From assembly GCF_000819785.1 (NCBI RefSeq), contig NZ_CDBK01000003.1, forward strand, positions 1 to 64,000: a stretch of DNA of 64,000 nucleotides. Direction: 5' to 3'. The translations under genes were made by a program, and so were the position numbers. The stretch is from Aeromonas caviae (GTDB lineage Bacteria > Pseudomonadota > Gammaproteobacteria > Enterobacterales > Aeromonadaceae). The notes below the pieces were generated by a model. That model ran no database searches, was not told the DNA's origin, and was given only the letters and a program-made list of their open reading frames with translations. This document shows, one piece after another, positions 18,839-28,590 of this stretch (position 1 is the first letter of the stretch; every line of letters starts with the position of its first letter).

Positions 18839-19081
18839 ATGAGCGACAACAAACCGGCCCTGCCCGACCGTCTGGCGGCCAACCCGCGCAGCCCGCACCA
18901 TGTGGCGGAGTGCTTCGAGCACGAGATCGGCATTCGCGTGAACGGCAAGGAGCGCACCAATGTCGAGGAGTACTGCATCAGCGAAGGTTGGGTGAAGATC
19001 CCCTCCCCCAAGGCCAAGGATCGCTACGGCAACCCCATGCTGATCACCGTCAAGGGCACCGTCGAGGCTTTCTACGCCTAA
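18839..19081 (+). CDS. DUF3297 family small protein
   Basis: An 80-residue soluble protein recognised as DUF3297 from RLAANPRSPHHV and the region around IGIRVNGKER. The function is not known. Divergent from the YdjM-like gene; a hairpin follows the stop. Confidence 0.8.
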   Translation: MSDNKPALPDRLAANPRSPHHVAECFEHEIGIRVNGKERTNVEEYCISEGWVKIPSPKAKDRYGNPMLITVKGTVEAFYA

Positions 19082-19125
19082 GCGGCCCTGACCGCGTGCC
19101 CCGCCGGGCCCGCCGCCATGCTGTT

Positions 19126-19154
19126 CAGAACACCGGCCTTGCGCCGGTGTTCTG
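19126..19154 (+). terminator. Probable terminator hairpin after the DUF3297 gene
   Basis: Twelve-base-pair stem CAGAACACCGGC/GCCGGTGTTCTG with loop CTTGC. No clean T-run follows, so the strength is uncertain. Confidence 0.55.
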
Positions 19155-19348
19155 CTGTTGAGGGCGGCCCAGGGTGACAGGCGCCTCTCTTTCATTGCTC
19201 TCTGTTGCCTTCCTGTTTCTTCCTTTCCCTCCCTTTCTTTCGCCTTTTCCTTTTCATCTGGGCCCTGATCCGGCTGGCGAGCCGCCTTTTGCATCCAGGC
19301 AGGGCGACGCTCTTGCCATCCCTGCCGGTTTACCCAGGCCATCGCCAC

Positions 19349-19783
19349 TCACCCTCGGGAGCGCGACTTGCCGCCCTGCCAGCGTTGCAGCGCAGCCCCC
19401 GCCAGCACCAGCAGGATGCCGAGCAGATCGCTCGCGGCCAGCCGTCCGGCCAGGGCATCGAGCAGGGCGCCCCCCGCCAGCTGGCCCGTGACGATGAGCA
19501 GGGCGCAGGCCAGGGCGCCGACCCGGCCGATGGCCCAGCTGCTGATGGCGACGAAGAGCGCTCCCAGCACGCCGCCGAGCAGCAGCCAGGGATCGAGCCC
19601 GGCGAGCCGCTCCCAGGGTGCCCCTTTGAGGATGAGCAGGGCGCCGAGCAGCCCGAAGCCGAGCAGGTGGTTGGCCAGCGACGCCGTCATGGCGCCCCGA
19701 GCGCTGGCGAGACGGCCATTGAGGGTGCGCGACAGGCTCACCGCCACGCCGTTCAGCAGTCCCAGCAGGATCAAGAGGGTCAT
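19349..19783 (-). CDS. YdcZ/DUF606-type small DMT transporter
   Basis: A 144-residue protein with four to five hydrophobic segments, similar in length to the YdcZ family (about 150). These half-size drug/metabolite transporters often work as pairs, which fits the second YdcZ-like gene immediately upstream (10 bases apart). The substrate is unknown. Confidence 0.75.
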   Translation of the reverse strand: MTLLILLGLLNGVAVSLSRTLNGRLASARGAMTASLANHLLGFGLLGALLILKGAPWERLAGLDPWLLLGGVLGALFVAISSWAIGRVGALACALLIVTGQLAGGALLDALAGRLAASDLLGILLVLAGAALQRWQGGKSRSRG

Positions 19784-19793
19784 GGTGTCTCTC

Positions 19794-20282
19794 CTAATGC
19801 AGCACGATAAGCAGGGCGCCGGCCATCACCAGCAAGGCGGCGAGCGCGTCCTTTCCCGAGGGGCGGCGGCGGGTCAGCCCGAGCCAGCCGAGGCCATCGC
19901 ACAGGGCCCCAAACAGCAGCTGGCCGAGCAGCAGCAGGGCCAGGGTGCCCGCCATGCCGAGGGGCGAGTTGAGGCACAGGGCCGCCAGCACCACGGTGAG
20001 CGCCCCCGGCAGACCACCGAGCCAGGCCCAGGGCGGGGCCGCCTCCGGCGTCGGGGGCCTTGGGGAGAGCCACCACAAGAGCCCGGCCACCAGGGTGCCG
20101 ACCCCGTGGGCCAGCCAACTCGCGAGCCAGGGGTCGGTGGCGCGGGACAGGGCGCCGTTCTGGGCGATCATCAGCGCCAGCAGCAGGCCGGCGGCGAAGG
20201 CGGCCAGGGCACCCAGGGTCTGGCCAAATGTCTGGCCGAGGGCGGGGCGGCCGGGGCCGCGGTCAACAAGCGGGGGGATCAT
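19794..20282 (-). CDS. YdcZ/DUF606-type small DMT transporter, partner subunit
   Basis: A 162-residue polytopic protein of the same family as its downstream neighbour, probably forming a heterodimer with it. ATG 20282 has an AAGGAG ribosome site; the in-frame extension to 20441 crosses the divergent LysR promoter and is rejected. Divergent from the LysR gene at 20383, which probably regulates it. Confidence 0.75.
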   Translation of the reverse strand: MIPPLVDRGPGRPALGQTFGQTLGALAAFAAGLLLALMIAQNGALSRATDPWLASWLAHGVGTLVAGLLWWLSPRPPTPEAAPPWAWLGGLPGALTVVLAALCLNSPLGMAGTLALLLLGQLLFGALCDGLGWLGLTRRRPSGKDALAALLVMAGALLIVLH

Positions 20283-20382
20283 GGGGTTGCTCCTTGGTTG
20301 AACTGACGAGCAGGGTAAATTGTTTTTGATTTGGGGATAATCTACCCTAACGGAACAACATTGTTTCCATATCGAGAACAAC

Positions 20383-21276
20383 ATGAACCAGGAAGCCTTC
20401 GCCCTGCTCCCGGCCTTCGTCGCCGTGGTGGAGTCGGGCACCTTCTCCGGCGCCGCCCGTCAGCTCGGCCTCAGCAAGTCGGTGCTGAGCAAGAAGGTGA
20501 GCCAGCTCGAGCAGGCCCTCGGCTGCCAGCTCCTCTATCGCACCACCCGCTCCCTCACCCTCACCGAGGCGGGGGAGCGCTACTTCGAGACGGTGCGCCA
20601 TGCAGTGCGCCTGGCCAGCGACGGGGAAGATGCCATCGGCGCCCTGCAATCGGCCCCCCGCGGCCTGCTGCGGGTGACGGTGCCCATGGTCTATGGCCGG
20701 CGCCACATCGCCCCCCTTGTCCCCGAGTTTCTCGCCCTCCACCCCGAGGTGCAGTTGCAGCTGGAGATGAGCGACGCCCGGCAGGATCTGGTGGCCGAGG
20801 GGTTCGACGTGGCGGTGCGCATCGGCGAGCTGGAGGATTCGAGCCTGGTCGCCCGCCGCCTCGCCCCCTGTCTCAGCACCCTGTGCGCCGCCCCCGCCTA
20901 CCTGGCGCAGGCCGGCACGCCCCGCACCCCGGCGGATCTCGAGCGCCACAACTGCCTCTTCTACTCCCTGTTTCGCGGCGGCACCCAGTGGCGGCTGCAC
21001 GGGCCCGAAGGAGAGGTGGCCATCACCCCGCGGGGCAATTTCGAGGTCAACAACAGCGATGCCATCCACACCGCGCTGCTGGCGGGGCTTGGCATCGGCA
21101 ACATGCCGGACTTCATCGTGGCGCGGGATCTCGCCATCGGGCGGCTGGTGCCCGTCCTGCCAGACCATGCCCTGCCCGAGCACGGCATCTGGTGCGTCTA
21201 TCCCAAGCGCCGCCACCTGCCCGCCAAGGTGGAGGCCTGGCTGGCCTTCCTGCAGGAACGTCTGGGGCTGCGCTGA
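20383..21276 (+). CDS. LysR family transcriptional regulator
   Basis: A 297-residue regulator. The N-terminal winged helix-turn-helix (SGTFSGAARQLGLSKSVLSK) is followed by the LysR effector domain, of the type often found beside transporters. It diverges from the YdcZ pair across a 100-base AT-rich region that would hold the operator. The effector is unknown. Confidence 0.88.
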   Translation: MNQEAFALLPAFVAVVESGTFSGAARQLGLSKSVLSKKVSQLEQALGCQLLYRTTRSLTLTEAGERYFETVRHAVRLASDGEDAIGALQSAPRGLLRVTVPMVYGRRHIAPLVPEFLALHPEVQLQLEMSDARQDLVAEGFDVAVRIGELEDSSLVARRLAPCLSTLCAAPAYLAQAGTPRTPADLERHNCLFYSLFRGGTQWRLHGPEGEVAITPRGNFEVNNSDAIHTALLAGLGIGNMPDFIVARDLAIGRLVPVLPDHALPEHGIWCVYPKRRHLPAKVEAWLAFLQERLGLR

Positions 21277-21422
21277 GGGGGGCATCGGGATAACCGGAAC
21301 GGTTCACGTTTTTTTCATCGGGAAGGGAGTAGAGTAGGCAGCAAACCAAGCATCTGTTTTTATTGGAAAAGCATTCAGGGGACGAGCCACGACATCGCGC
21401 CCCGCACCCCACAGGGAGCCCC

Positions 21423-22529
21423 ATGATGAAGAAAACCGCGATTGCCCTGACCCTCACCAGCCTGCTGACGCTGCCGCTCGTTGTCTCATCCGATGCCTGG
21501 GCCGCCCCGGTGCGCTCCCTGCAAAAGGAGCAGAATTACGAGCAGTTCATCAGCAAGCGCCAGGTGGTGGATCAGCTGCTGGCAGACGCCGCCCGCATCT
21601 TCCACTCCCCCGCCCGGGTCTCCGATGCGGGCTTCACCGCCAAGATGCCGAGCAACATGGAGCAGGTGACCACTCTGCTGCTGGAGGCCCACCAGCTCGA
21701 GCCCTATCGCACCGATCTGCTCATCTCGGCGGCCAACGCCCAGATCTACAACGGCAACGTGGACAGGGCCATCGCCCTGTTCGAGCAGGCCCTCACCGCC
21801 GCCCCGGACGATCTGGACATCAACACCTATCTGGCCACCTGGCAGCGCTTCAAGGGCAACCAGGCCAAATCCGATGGCTACCTCAAGCGGGTCGGCGAGC
21901 TCAATGCCGGTCGCGCCGCCGACTTGCAGCGACTGTTCGCCACCGTGGACAGGGTGGTCGCCACCCCCCTCAAGGAGCGTCAGGGACGGGGCGAGAAGAA
22001 GGGGCGCCGCGCCATCGTCACCCTGGGCTATGCCCTCAATCCCGACGGCTCCATGCACGACATCCTGCTGGGACGCCTCGAGACCACCCGCGCCCTGGCC
22101 CAGGCCGATCCGGCGGCCCTCGTCATCCTCACCGGCGGCGTGCCCCAGAACCGCCAGACCGAGGGCAAGCTGATGGCGGACTGGCTGGCGAAAAAGGGCA
22201 TCGACCGCTCCCGCATCATCGAGGAGAACTACGCCACCAGCACGGTGGAGAACGCCCTCTACAGCGGCTATGCCCTCGCCCGCCACGAGATTGAGTTCGC
22301 CACCCTGGTGAGCTCGGCGAGCCATGTGCGCCGGGGCCAGACCCTGCTGGAAATCGCCTGCTGGCAGAGCGGCCCGGCGAACATCCGCATCGATAGCGTC
22401 GCCTACCCGGACAAGCCCCTCTCGGCCCTGGCCAAGGCAAGCCCGGAGGAGCTGCTTGGCATCTACCGGGACGCCCTGCGCACCTATGGCCTGTGGAGCT
22501 ACCGCTCGGCCCCGCTGGTGGAGCGCTGA
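21423..22529 (+). CDS. Exported TPR plus YdcF/ElyC-like (DUF218) protein
   Basis: A 368-residue protein. A signal peptide ends near DAWA (about residue 22). A TPR-like stretch follows (LISAANAQIYNGNVDRAIAL, LFEQALTAAPDDLDINTYL). The C-terminal DUF218 domain shows RRAIVTLGYALN, ILTGGVP and the ENYATSTVENA motif. DUF218 proteins such as SanA, ElyC and YdcF act in the envelope, some in peptidoglycan-precursor supply. ATG 21423 starts directly at the signal peptide. Monocistronic, followed by a terminator. Confidence 0.75.
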   Translation: MMKKTAIALTLTSLLTLPLVVSSDAWAAPVRSLQKEQNYEQFISKRQVVDQLLADAARIFHSPARVSDAGFTAKMPSNMEQVTTLLLEAHQLEPYRTDLLISAANAQIYNGNVDRAIALFEQALTAAPDDLDINTYLATWQRFKGNQAKSDGYLKRVGELNAGRAADLQRLFATVDRVVATPLKERQGRGEKKGRRAIVTLGYALNPDGSMHDILLGRLETTRALAQADPAALVILTGGVPQNRQTEGKLMADWLAKKGIDRSRIIEENYATSTVENALYSGYALARHEIEFATLVSSASHVRRGQTLLEIACWQSGPANIRIDSVAYPDKPLSALAKASPEELLGIYRDALRTYGLWSYRSAPLVER

Positions 22530-22535
22530 TCCCCC

Positions 22536-22563
22536 GGCCCCGCCACCCTGGCGGGGCCTTTTC
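22536..22563 (+). terminator. Intrinsic terminator after the DUF218 gene
   Basis: Stem GGCCCCGCCA/TGGCGGGGCC with a short loop, followed by TTTTCC. Confidence 0.8.
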
Positions 22564-22838
22564 CTCTCTTCTCCCTGTCAGTCACTGCCCTCCCTGTTGG
22601 CCAGCCCCTGCACGCACCTGCTGGCCCCTGGTGGCCGGCCCTTGGCCCCTTGCGCCAGCCACCCGATAGATGGCGGGTGAGCAAGCTATCCACTTTCTGG
22701 CATATCTCAATCAGATCATTGATTTACCGTTCTTTTTCTAAGAACCAAACGGCATGAGAACACCCTTCTCGTTCCTTCGCCCCCGGGGATGTTCAGATAA
22801 AGATGTGGCTTCCAACACCCCCAACAAGGAAGTGCATC
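22564..22838 (+). promoter_or_regulatory. tau operon upstream region with inverted repeat
   Basis: No gene is supported here. The right half is AT-rich and contains a perfect inverted repeat GTTCTT-N5-AAGAAC at 22729-22745, a candidate operator. In enterics tau genes answer to Cbl/CysB under sulfate limitation; no site for those regulators could be assigned with confidence. Confidence 0.45.
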
Positions 22839-23813
22839 ATGACAGCAAAAGGCATCTCTCTGTGGCTCGCGGCCTCCATGCTGCTCGGCCAGTCCGCCCA
22901 GGCCCTCGACGTCACCGTGGCCTACCAGACCTCCGCCGAACCCGCCAAGGTGGCCCAGGCCGACAACAGCTTCGCCAGGGAGAGCGGCGCCACCGTGGAT
23001 TGGCGCAAGTTTGACAGCGGCGCCAGCGTGGTACGGGCGCTCGCCTCCGGCGACGTGCAGATAGGCAACATCGGCTCCAGCCCCCTGGCGGTGGCGGCGA
23101 GCCAGAATCTACCCATCGAGGTGTTCCTGCTCGCCTCCAAGCTCGGGGAGTCCGAGGCCCTGGTGGTGAAGCAGGGGCTCGCAAAACCCGAGGATCTCGC
23201 GGGCAAGCGCATCGCCGTGCCCTATACCTCCACCACTCACTACAGCCTGCTGGCGGCCCTCAAGCACTGGAACGTCGACCCCGCGACGCTGCAGATCGTC
23301 AACCTGCAACCACCGGCCATCATCGCCGCCTGGCAGCGGGGCGACATCGACGGCGCCTATGTCTGGGCCCCCGCCCTCAACCAGCTCACCAAGGAGGGCA
23401 AGGTGCTGACCGACTCCGCCCAGGTGGGTGACTGGGGGGCGCCGACCCTGGACGTCTGGGTGGTGCGCAAGGACTTTGCCAAGGCCCACCCCGAAGTGGT
23501 GCAGGCCTTCGTGAACAGCACCCTGGCCGCCCAGCGCGACTACCTGGCCAACCCCGACGGCTGGCTCACCAAGCCGGACAACCTCGCCAAGCTGGCCAAG
23601 CTGAGCGGCGTTCCCGAGGCGGACGTTCCCGCGCTGGTGAAGGGCAACACCTACCTCGATGCGAAGGCCCAGAGCGCCGAGCTCGGGCGCCTCGTCAACC
23701 AGACCATCATCGACACCGCCCGCTTCCTCGAGAGCCAGGGCAAGGTCGCGAACGCCGCCTCGGACTACCGCCAGTTCGTGACCGATCGCTTCGTGAAAGC
23801 CGTGGCCCAGTAA
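22839..23813 (+). CDS. tauA: Taurine ABC transporter periplasmic binding protein
   Basis: A 324-residue SsuA/THI5-type binding protein with a signal peptide cut after AQA (about residue 22). It captures taurine for TauBC. The [20 protein letters not shown] region and [15 protein letters not shown] are characteristic. The start at 22839 has an AAGGAAG site; 12 upstream codons are rejected. First gene of tauABCD. Confidence 0.9.
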   Translation: MTAKGISLWLAASMLLGQSAQALDVTVAYQTSAEPAKVAQADNSFARESGATVDWRKFDSGASVVRALASGDVQIGNIGSSPLAVAASQNLPIEVFLLASKLGESEALVVKQGLAKPEDLAGKRIAVPYTSTTHYSLLAALKHWNVDPATLQIVNLQPPAIIAAWQRGDIDGAYVWAPALNQLTKEGKVLTDSAQVGDWGAPTLDVWVVRKDFAKAHPEVVQAFVNSTLAAQRDYLANPDGWLTKPDNLAKLAKLSGVPEADVPALVKGNTYLDAKAQSAELGRLVNQTIIDTARFLESQGKVANAASDYRQFVTDRFVKAVAQ

Positions 23814-23829
23814 ATCCAAGGAGACGACC

Positions 23830-24597
23830 ATGCTGCAGCTCTCTCATGTGTCCGCCGAGTACGCCGGCAGGCGGGTGCTCGACAACATCAACCTCTCCCT
23901 GTCCGAGGGGGAGCTGATGGTGGTGCTGGGGCCCTCGGGCTCGGGCAAGACGACCCTCCTCAACCTGGTGGCGGGCTTCGAGCCTTGCCACCACGGCCAG
24001 ATAAGCCTTGAGGGCAAGCCGGTCACCGGCCCCGGCGCCGAGCGCGGCGTGGTGTTCCAGAGCGAGGGGCTGCTGCCCTGGCGCAACGTGCGAGACAACG
24101 TGGCCCTCGGCCTGCAGCTGGCGGGCGTGCCCAGTGCCGAACGCACCGAACAGGCCCAGGCACTGCTGCGTCAGGTGGGGCTGGAGGGGGCCGGCGATCG
24201 CGCCATCTGGCAGCTCTCCGGCGGCCAACGCCAGCGGGTCGGCATCGCCCGGGCCTTGGCCACCCAGCCCCGCCTGCTCCTGCTGGACGAGCCCTTCGGC
24301 GCCCTGGACGCCTTCACCCGGGAGCAGATGCAGACTCTGCTGCTGCGCCTGTGGCACGAGCACCGGCGTCAGGTGCTGCTCATCACCCACGATATCGAGG
24401 AGGCCATCTTCATGGCCACCGATCTGGTGCTGCTCTCCCCCTCCCCCGGGCGGGTGACGGAGCGGCTGACCCTGGATTTCGGTCGCCGCTTCGCCGCCGG
24501 GGAGCCCTGCCGCAGCATCAAGTCCGATCCGGCCTTCATCGAGCGCCGTGAATACGTGCTGGAACGGGTGTTCGCAGAGCGGGAGGCCTTCGCATGA
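23830..24597 (+). CDS. tauB: Taurine ABC transporter ATP-binding protein
   Basis: A 255-residue ABC ATPase with Walker [11 protein letters not shown]-loop FQSEGLLPW, signature [12 protein letters not shown] and Walker [13 protein letters not shown]. It powers taurine import. It sits 16 bases after tauA and overlaps tauC by four bases. Confidence 0.92.
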   Translation: MLQLSHVSAEYAGRRVLDNINLSLSEGELMVVLGPSGSGKTTLLNLVAGFEPCHHGQISLEGKPVTGPGAERGVVFQSEGLLPWRNVRDNVALGLQLAGVPSAERTEQAQALLRQVGLEGAGDRAIWQLSGGQRQRVGIARALATQPRLLLLDEPFGALDAFTREQMQTLLLRLWHEHRRQVLLITHDIEEAIFMATDLVLLSPSPGRVTERLTLDFGRRFAAGEPCRSIKSDPAFIERREYVLERVFAEREAFA

Positions 24598-25424
24598 CCC
24601 TCGCCCTCACCCGGCAACGGGATCTCACCCACGCACGGGCAGCGGGCTGGCCCCTGTCCCGCCGCCTGACCCTGAGCCTCGCCACCCTGCTCGTGCTGCT
24701 GGCCCTGTGGTGGCTGGTGGCCCACTTCGGCTGGGTCGATCCCCTGTTCCTGCCGCCCCCACAGCGGGTGCTGGCACAGCTCATCACCATCGCAGGCCCT
24801 ATGGGCTTTATGGATGCCACCCTGTGGCAACACCTGGGGGCCAGCCTGGGGCGCATCCTGGTGGCGCTCGCTGCCGCGGCGTTCTTTGGCATCACGGTGG
24901 GCATCGCCATGGGGCTCTCCCCCACGGTGCGCGGCGTGCTGGATCCCCTCATCGAGCTCTACCGCCCGGTGCCGCCGCTCGCCTACCTGCCACTCATGGT
25001 GATCTGGTTTGGCATCGGTGAAACATCGAAGGTACTGCTCATCTATCTGGCCATCTTCGCGCCCGTGGCCCTGGCGACCCTGGCGGGGGTGCAGAGCGCC
25101 AACGCGGTGCGAGTGCGGGCGGCCCAGGCGCTGGGCGCATCCCAGTCCCAGGTGCTCTGGCACGTGATCCTGCCCGGCGCCCTGCCGGACATCCTGACCG
25201 GGCTGCGTATCGGGCTCGGGGTGGGCTGGTCCACCCTGGTGGCGGCCGAGCTTATCGCCGCCACCCGGGGGGTGGGCTTCATGGTGCAATCCGCCGGCGA
25301 GTTTCTCGCCACCGACGTGGTGCTGGCGGGCATCCTGGTGATCGCCCTGATCGCCTTCGTACTGGAACTGGGCCTGCGCGCATTGCAACGCAAACTGACC
25401 CCCTGGCATGGAGAAGGACAATGA
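24594..25424 (+). CDS. tauC: Taurine ABC transporter permease
   Basis: A 276-residue inner-membrane permease of the SsuC/TauC type. The EAA loop that docks on TauB is visible ([20 protein letters not shown]). ATGA overlap with tauB shows coupled translation. Confidence 0.92.
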   Translation: MTLALTRQRDLTHARAAGWPLSRRLTLSLATLLVLLALWWLVAHFGWVDPLFLPPPQRVLAQLITIAGPMGFMDATLWQHLGASLGRILVALAAAAFFGITVGIAMGLSPTVRGVLDPLIELYRPVPPLAYLPLMVIWFGIGETSKVLLIYLAIFAPVALATLAGVQSANAVRVRAAQALGASQSQVLWHVILPGALPDILTGLRIGLGVGWSTLVAAELIAATRGVGFMVQSAGEFLATDVVLAGILVIALIAFVLELGLRALQRKLTPWHGEGQ

Positions 25425-25503
25425 GCCACAGGCTGACCGCGATCCTTCGCCCTCCTTTCCTATTGGCATCGGGCCTTCACGCCCCCAGACATGGAGCAAG
25501 ACC

Positions 25504-26355
25504 ATGACCGACAAGTTGACCATTACCCCCCTCGGCCCCCACATCGGCGCCGTCATCGCCGGCGTCAATCTGGCAGAGCCCCTGAGCCAGGGGCAGTTCG
25601 AGCAGCTCCATCGCGCCCTGCTCAAATACCAGGTGCTGTTCTTTCGCAACCAGCCCATCACCCCGCGAGCCCAGCGGGCGCTGGCGAACCGCTTCGGGGA
25701 TCTGCACATCCACCCCGTCTACCCCCACACGGAGGAGGCCGAGGAGATCATCGTGCTCGATACCCACGACGACAATCCGCCGGACAACGACAACTGGCAC
25801 ACCGATGTGACCTTTATCGAGACGCCCCCGGCACTGGCCATTCTGGCCGCCAAGCAGTTGCCCCCCACCGGGGGGGACACCCTCTGGGCCAGCGGCATCG
25901 CGGCGCTGGCGGCCCTCTCGCCGCCCCTGCAAACCCTGCTGGCAGGGCTGGAAGCCGAGCATGACTTCACCAAGTCCTTCCCGGCCCATCGCCATGATGA
26001 CTGCGAGGAGGCGCGCCAGCGCTGGCAGGCGGCCGTGGCCCGTCACCCGCCCCTGCGCCACCCGGTGATCCGCACCCATCCGGTGAGCGGCCGTCAGGCC
26101 CTGTTCGTCAACGAGGGGTTCACCACCCGGCTGCCCGGGCTGCCCCCCAAAGAGAGCGAGGCCCTGCTCGGCTTTCTGTTCGAGCACATCACCCGCCCCG
26201 AGTTTCAGGTGCGCTGGCGCTGGCAGGAGAACGACATCGCCATCTGGGACAACAGGGTGACCCAGCACTATGCCAATGCCGACTACCTGCCGGCACGCCG
26301 GGTGATGCACAGGGCCACCATTCTCGGGGACAAGCCCTTCTGGCGCCCGGGCTGA
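25504..26355 (+). CDS. tauD: Taurine dioxygenase
   Basis: A 283-residue Fe(II)/2-oxoglutarate-dependent oxygenase (E. coli TauD 283) releasing sulfite from taurine. The iron ligands appear in NWHTDVTF (HxD) with the distal His near RVMHRATI, whose Arg binds 2-oxoglutarate. ATG 25504 follows GGAGCAAG. It completes the taurine sulfur-assimilation operon, 79 bases after tauC. Confidence 0.93.
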   Translation: MTDKLTITPLGPHIGAVIAGVNLAEPLSQGQFEQLHRALLKYQVLFFRNQPITPRAQRALANRFGDLHIHPVYPHTEEAEEIIVLDTHDDNPPDNDNWHTDVTFIETPPALAILAAKQLPPTGGDTLWASGIAALAALSPPLQTLLAGLEAEHDFTKSFPAHRHDDCEEARQRWQAAVARHPPLRHPVIRTHPVSGRQALFVNEGFTTRLPGLPPKESEALLGFLFEHITRPEFQVRWRWQENDIAIWDNRVTQHYANADYLPARRVMHRATILGDKPFWRPG

Positions 26356-26394
26356 ACGTCCCCCATGGAGAGCGACCATGAGATAACGCCCAGC

Positions 26395-26422
26395 AAAAAG
26401 CCCGCCGGCTGGCGGGCTTTTT
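26395..26422. terminator. Bidirectional terminator after tauD
   Basis: Stem GCCCGCC/GGCGGGC with an A-run before and a T-run after, shared by tauD (rightward) and the DUF1428 gene (leftward). Confidence 0.9.
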
Positions 26423-26497
26423 CATCATCTGACGGGCCTGGGTGTTGCTATCGGCCCTTGCGCTCCGGCCACCAGGGTGAAGCCCCGATGGCCGGTC

Positions 26498-26866
26498 TCA
26501 GCCCTTGAGCTCCAGCACGGTGGTGAAGCCTCCGAAGATCATGCGGGCGCCATCAAACGGCATGGTCTGGTGCAGGGGATTGGCGGGGTCCATCCTGGGG
26601 TCCTGCATCATCTTGCCCATGGCGTCGTCCCGCACCGCCTTGCTCGGCCACTCCACCCAGGAGAAGACCACGGTTTCATCCTCCCTGGCCGCCACCGCCC
26701 GGTAAAAGTCGGTCTGCTTGCCGTGAGGCACGTCGTCCCCCCAGCACTCCAGCACCCGGGTGGCGCCGTATTCGAGGAAGATGGGGTCAAACTGCCCCGC
26801 ATGATCGATCAGGGCCTGCTTGTTGGCCGTCGGCACGGCGAGCACGAATCCGTCCACGTATGACAT
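26498..26866 (-). CDS. DUF1428 family protein (YbaA-like)
   Basis: A 122-residue alpha/beta-barrel-type small protein recognised by MSYVDGFVLAVP and the WVEWPSKAVRD region. The function is unknown; relatives are dimeric ferredoxin-like folds. AGGAGG ribosome site immediately upstream. Monocistronic. Confidence 0.82.
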   Translation of the reverse strand: MSYVDGFVLAVPTANKQALIDHAGQFDPIFLEYGATRVLECWGDDVPHGKQTDFYRAVAAREDETVVFSWVEWPSKAVRDDAMGKMMQDPRMDPANPLHQTMPFDGARMIFGGFTTVLELKG

Positions 26867-26949
26867 CAGAGGTTCCTCCTGTGAGTGAGGATCTCAGCAT
26901 AGCAGCCGCCCATCAGCCCGCGCTCTGCGCCGCCCCGCGCAGCCAGCCA

Positions 26950-28311
26950 TCACAAAGAGACCAACCGCTCCAGATCGCTGCGGGTCAGGCGCTTGCTGTC
27001 CACCTTCACGTAGAGGGAGTGCTCCTCGCGCACCAGCAGCACGTCGCTTACCCCCTCGCAGGCGCGGATCCGCTGCTCCAGGGCCGGGGTGGCCTCGACC
27101 CCTTCCGGCAACACGATGCGCAGGCTGCTCACATAGAGGGGCTCGGCCATGGTGAGGCTCACCCCGAGCCAGGCAAGGGCCAGGGCGGCACAACCGCCAA
27201 ACACCAGGGGGCCGCCCCCCAGGCTGTAGAGCAGGCCGCCGAGACTGCCGCCGATGGCAACCCCGAGGAACTGACTGGTGGAGTAGACCCCCATGGCGGT
27301 GCCCTTGTAGCCCGGCGGGGACTCCTTGCTGATGAGGGACGGCAGCAGCGCCTCCATCACGTTGAAGCCGATGAAGAAGAGCTGCAACCCGGCGAGCAGA
27401 CCCCACAGCTGCTGGCCGCTCTGCCAGAGCACCAGCTCGGCGGCCAGCATCACCACCACGCACCCGATGAAGACCCGCTTCATCTGACGGTGCTTCTCGG
27501 CATAGATGATGAAGGGCACCACGCTCACGAAGGCGATCAGCATGGTGGCCAGATAGGCCTGCCACTGGCTGTCACGGGGCAGCCCGGCACGCTCCAGCAG
27601 GGGCGGCAGGGCCACGAAGCTCGACATCAGCAGGGTGTGAACGCAGAGGATGCCGAGGTTGAGCTTGAGCAGGCGAGGGTTGGTGAGCACGGTACGAAAG
27701 CTGCCTCTCACCATGGCGGACTCGCGATTTTGCAGGTGGGCCGCCGGGGTCGGCACCACCCAGAGCACCATGGCGATGGCGGCCAGGGCCAGCAGGGCGA
27801 TGAGCCAGAAGAGGCCGGACAAGCCCAGGGCATGGGTGATGAGGGGGCCGGTCACCATGGCGATGGCGAAGGTGATGCCAAAGCTCACCCCGATGAAGGC
27901 CATGGCCTTGGTGCGGTTCTGCTCCCGGGTGAGATCCGACAGGAGCGCCATGACGGCGGCGGAGATGGCGCCGCTCCCTTGCAGGGCGCGCCCGACGATG
28001 ACCCCCCAGATGGCGTCGCTCAGGGCGGCGATGACGCTGCCAAGAGCAAACATCAGCAGGCCGCCGACGATGAGGGGCTTGCGCCCCACCTTGTCGGAGA
28101 GCAGGCCGAAGGGGATCTGGAACAGGGCCTGGGTCATGCCGTAGATGCCGATGGCAAGCCCGATGAGCGCCTCGGAGGCGCCCGCCAGGGACATGCCGTA
28201 GGTGGTCAGCACCGGCAGCACCATAAACATGCCGAGCATGCGCAGCGAGAAGACGGAGCCGAGCGCCCAGGTCGCGCGTCGCTCGCCCCTCGTCATGGTG
28301 AAATCATTCAT
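26950..28311 (-). CDS. yajR: MFS transporter YajR with C-terminal YAM domain
   Basis: A 453-residue 12-helix major facilitator (E. coli YajR 454). MFS motif A is visible as GLLSDKVGRKPL. The soluble C-terminal segment (from about VLPEGVEATPALEQRI) matches the ferredoxin-like YAM domain peculiar to YajR. The substrate is unknown. Position just after cyoE is conserved in E. coli. Confidence 0.9.
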   Translation of the reverse strand: MNDFTMTRGERRATWALGSVFSLRMLGMFMVLPVLTTYGMSLAGASEALIGLAIGIYGMTQALFQIPFGLLSDKVGRKPLIVGGLLMFALGSVIAALSDAIWGVIVGRALQGSGAISAAVMALLSDLTREQNRTKAMAFIGVSFGITFAIAMVTGPLITHALGLSGLFWLIALLALAAIAMVLWVVPTPAAHLQNRESAMVRGSFRTVLTNPRLLKLNLGILCVHTLLMSSFVALPPLLERAGLPRDSQWQAYLATMLIAFVSVVPFIIYAEKHRQMKRVFIGCVVVMLAAELVLWQSGQQLWGLLAGLQLFFIGFNVMEALLPSLISKESPPGYKGTAMGVYSTSQFLGVAIGGSLGGLLYSLGGGPLVFGGCAALALAWLGVSLTMAEPLYVSSLRIVLPEGVEATPALEQRIRACEGVSDVLLVREEHSLYVKVDSKRLTRSDLERLVSL

Positions 28312-28416
28312 GAGGGCCTCGATGAGTCAAAAAGAAGAGAGAAAGAAAGGGGTGACAGGCGCCCGGCCGCCCCGAAAAATCGGCGATGCCCCTCGCAGGG
28401 CGGCGCCCATAATAGC

Positions 28417-28440
28417 AGAGCCGGGAAGATTCCCGGCTCT
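28417..28440 (-). terminator. Hairpin downstream of the cyo operon
   Basis: Perfect ten-base-pair stem AGAGCCGGGA/TCCCGGCTCT with a four-base loop, lying left of the decayed cyoE end. The T-tract on the minus strand is weak. Confidence 0.55.
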
Positions 28441-28475
28441 GGATTTCATGCATTTCAGGGGTGCAGTTCACACTA

Positions 28476-28577
28476 TCAGGGCAGCATGCTCACCAGCATC
28501 GGCGCTGCGTCCGGCTGGAAGCCCACCGACATCATCACGCTCAGGCAGGTGAAGATGATGACGACGATGGAGAACAT
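28476..28577 (-). pseudogene. Displaced duplicate of the cyoE 3' end
   Basis: Immediately after the cyoE stop, a second copy of the last 31-33 codons follows in the same orientation, ending in the same SMLP-stop. It reads [20 protein letters not shown]... against [18 protein letters not shown]... in cyoE: two extra codons, a few substitutions, otherwise nearly identical. No start signal of its own is evident. It may be the old end of the gene displaced when the present end arrived. Confidence 0.85.
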
Positions 28578-28590
28578 GTCAGCTCCAGCG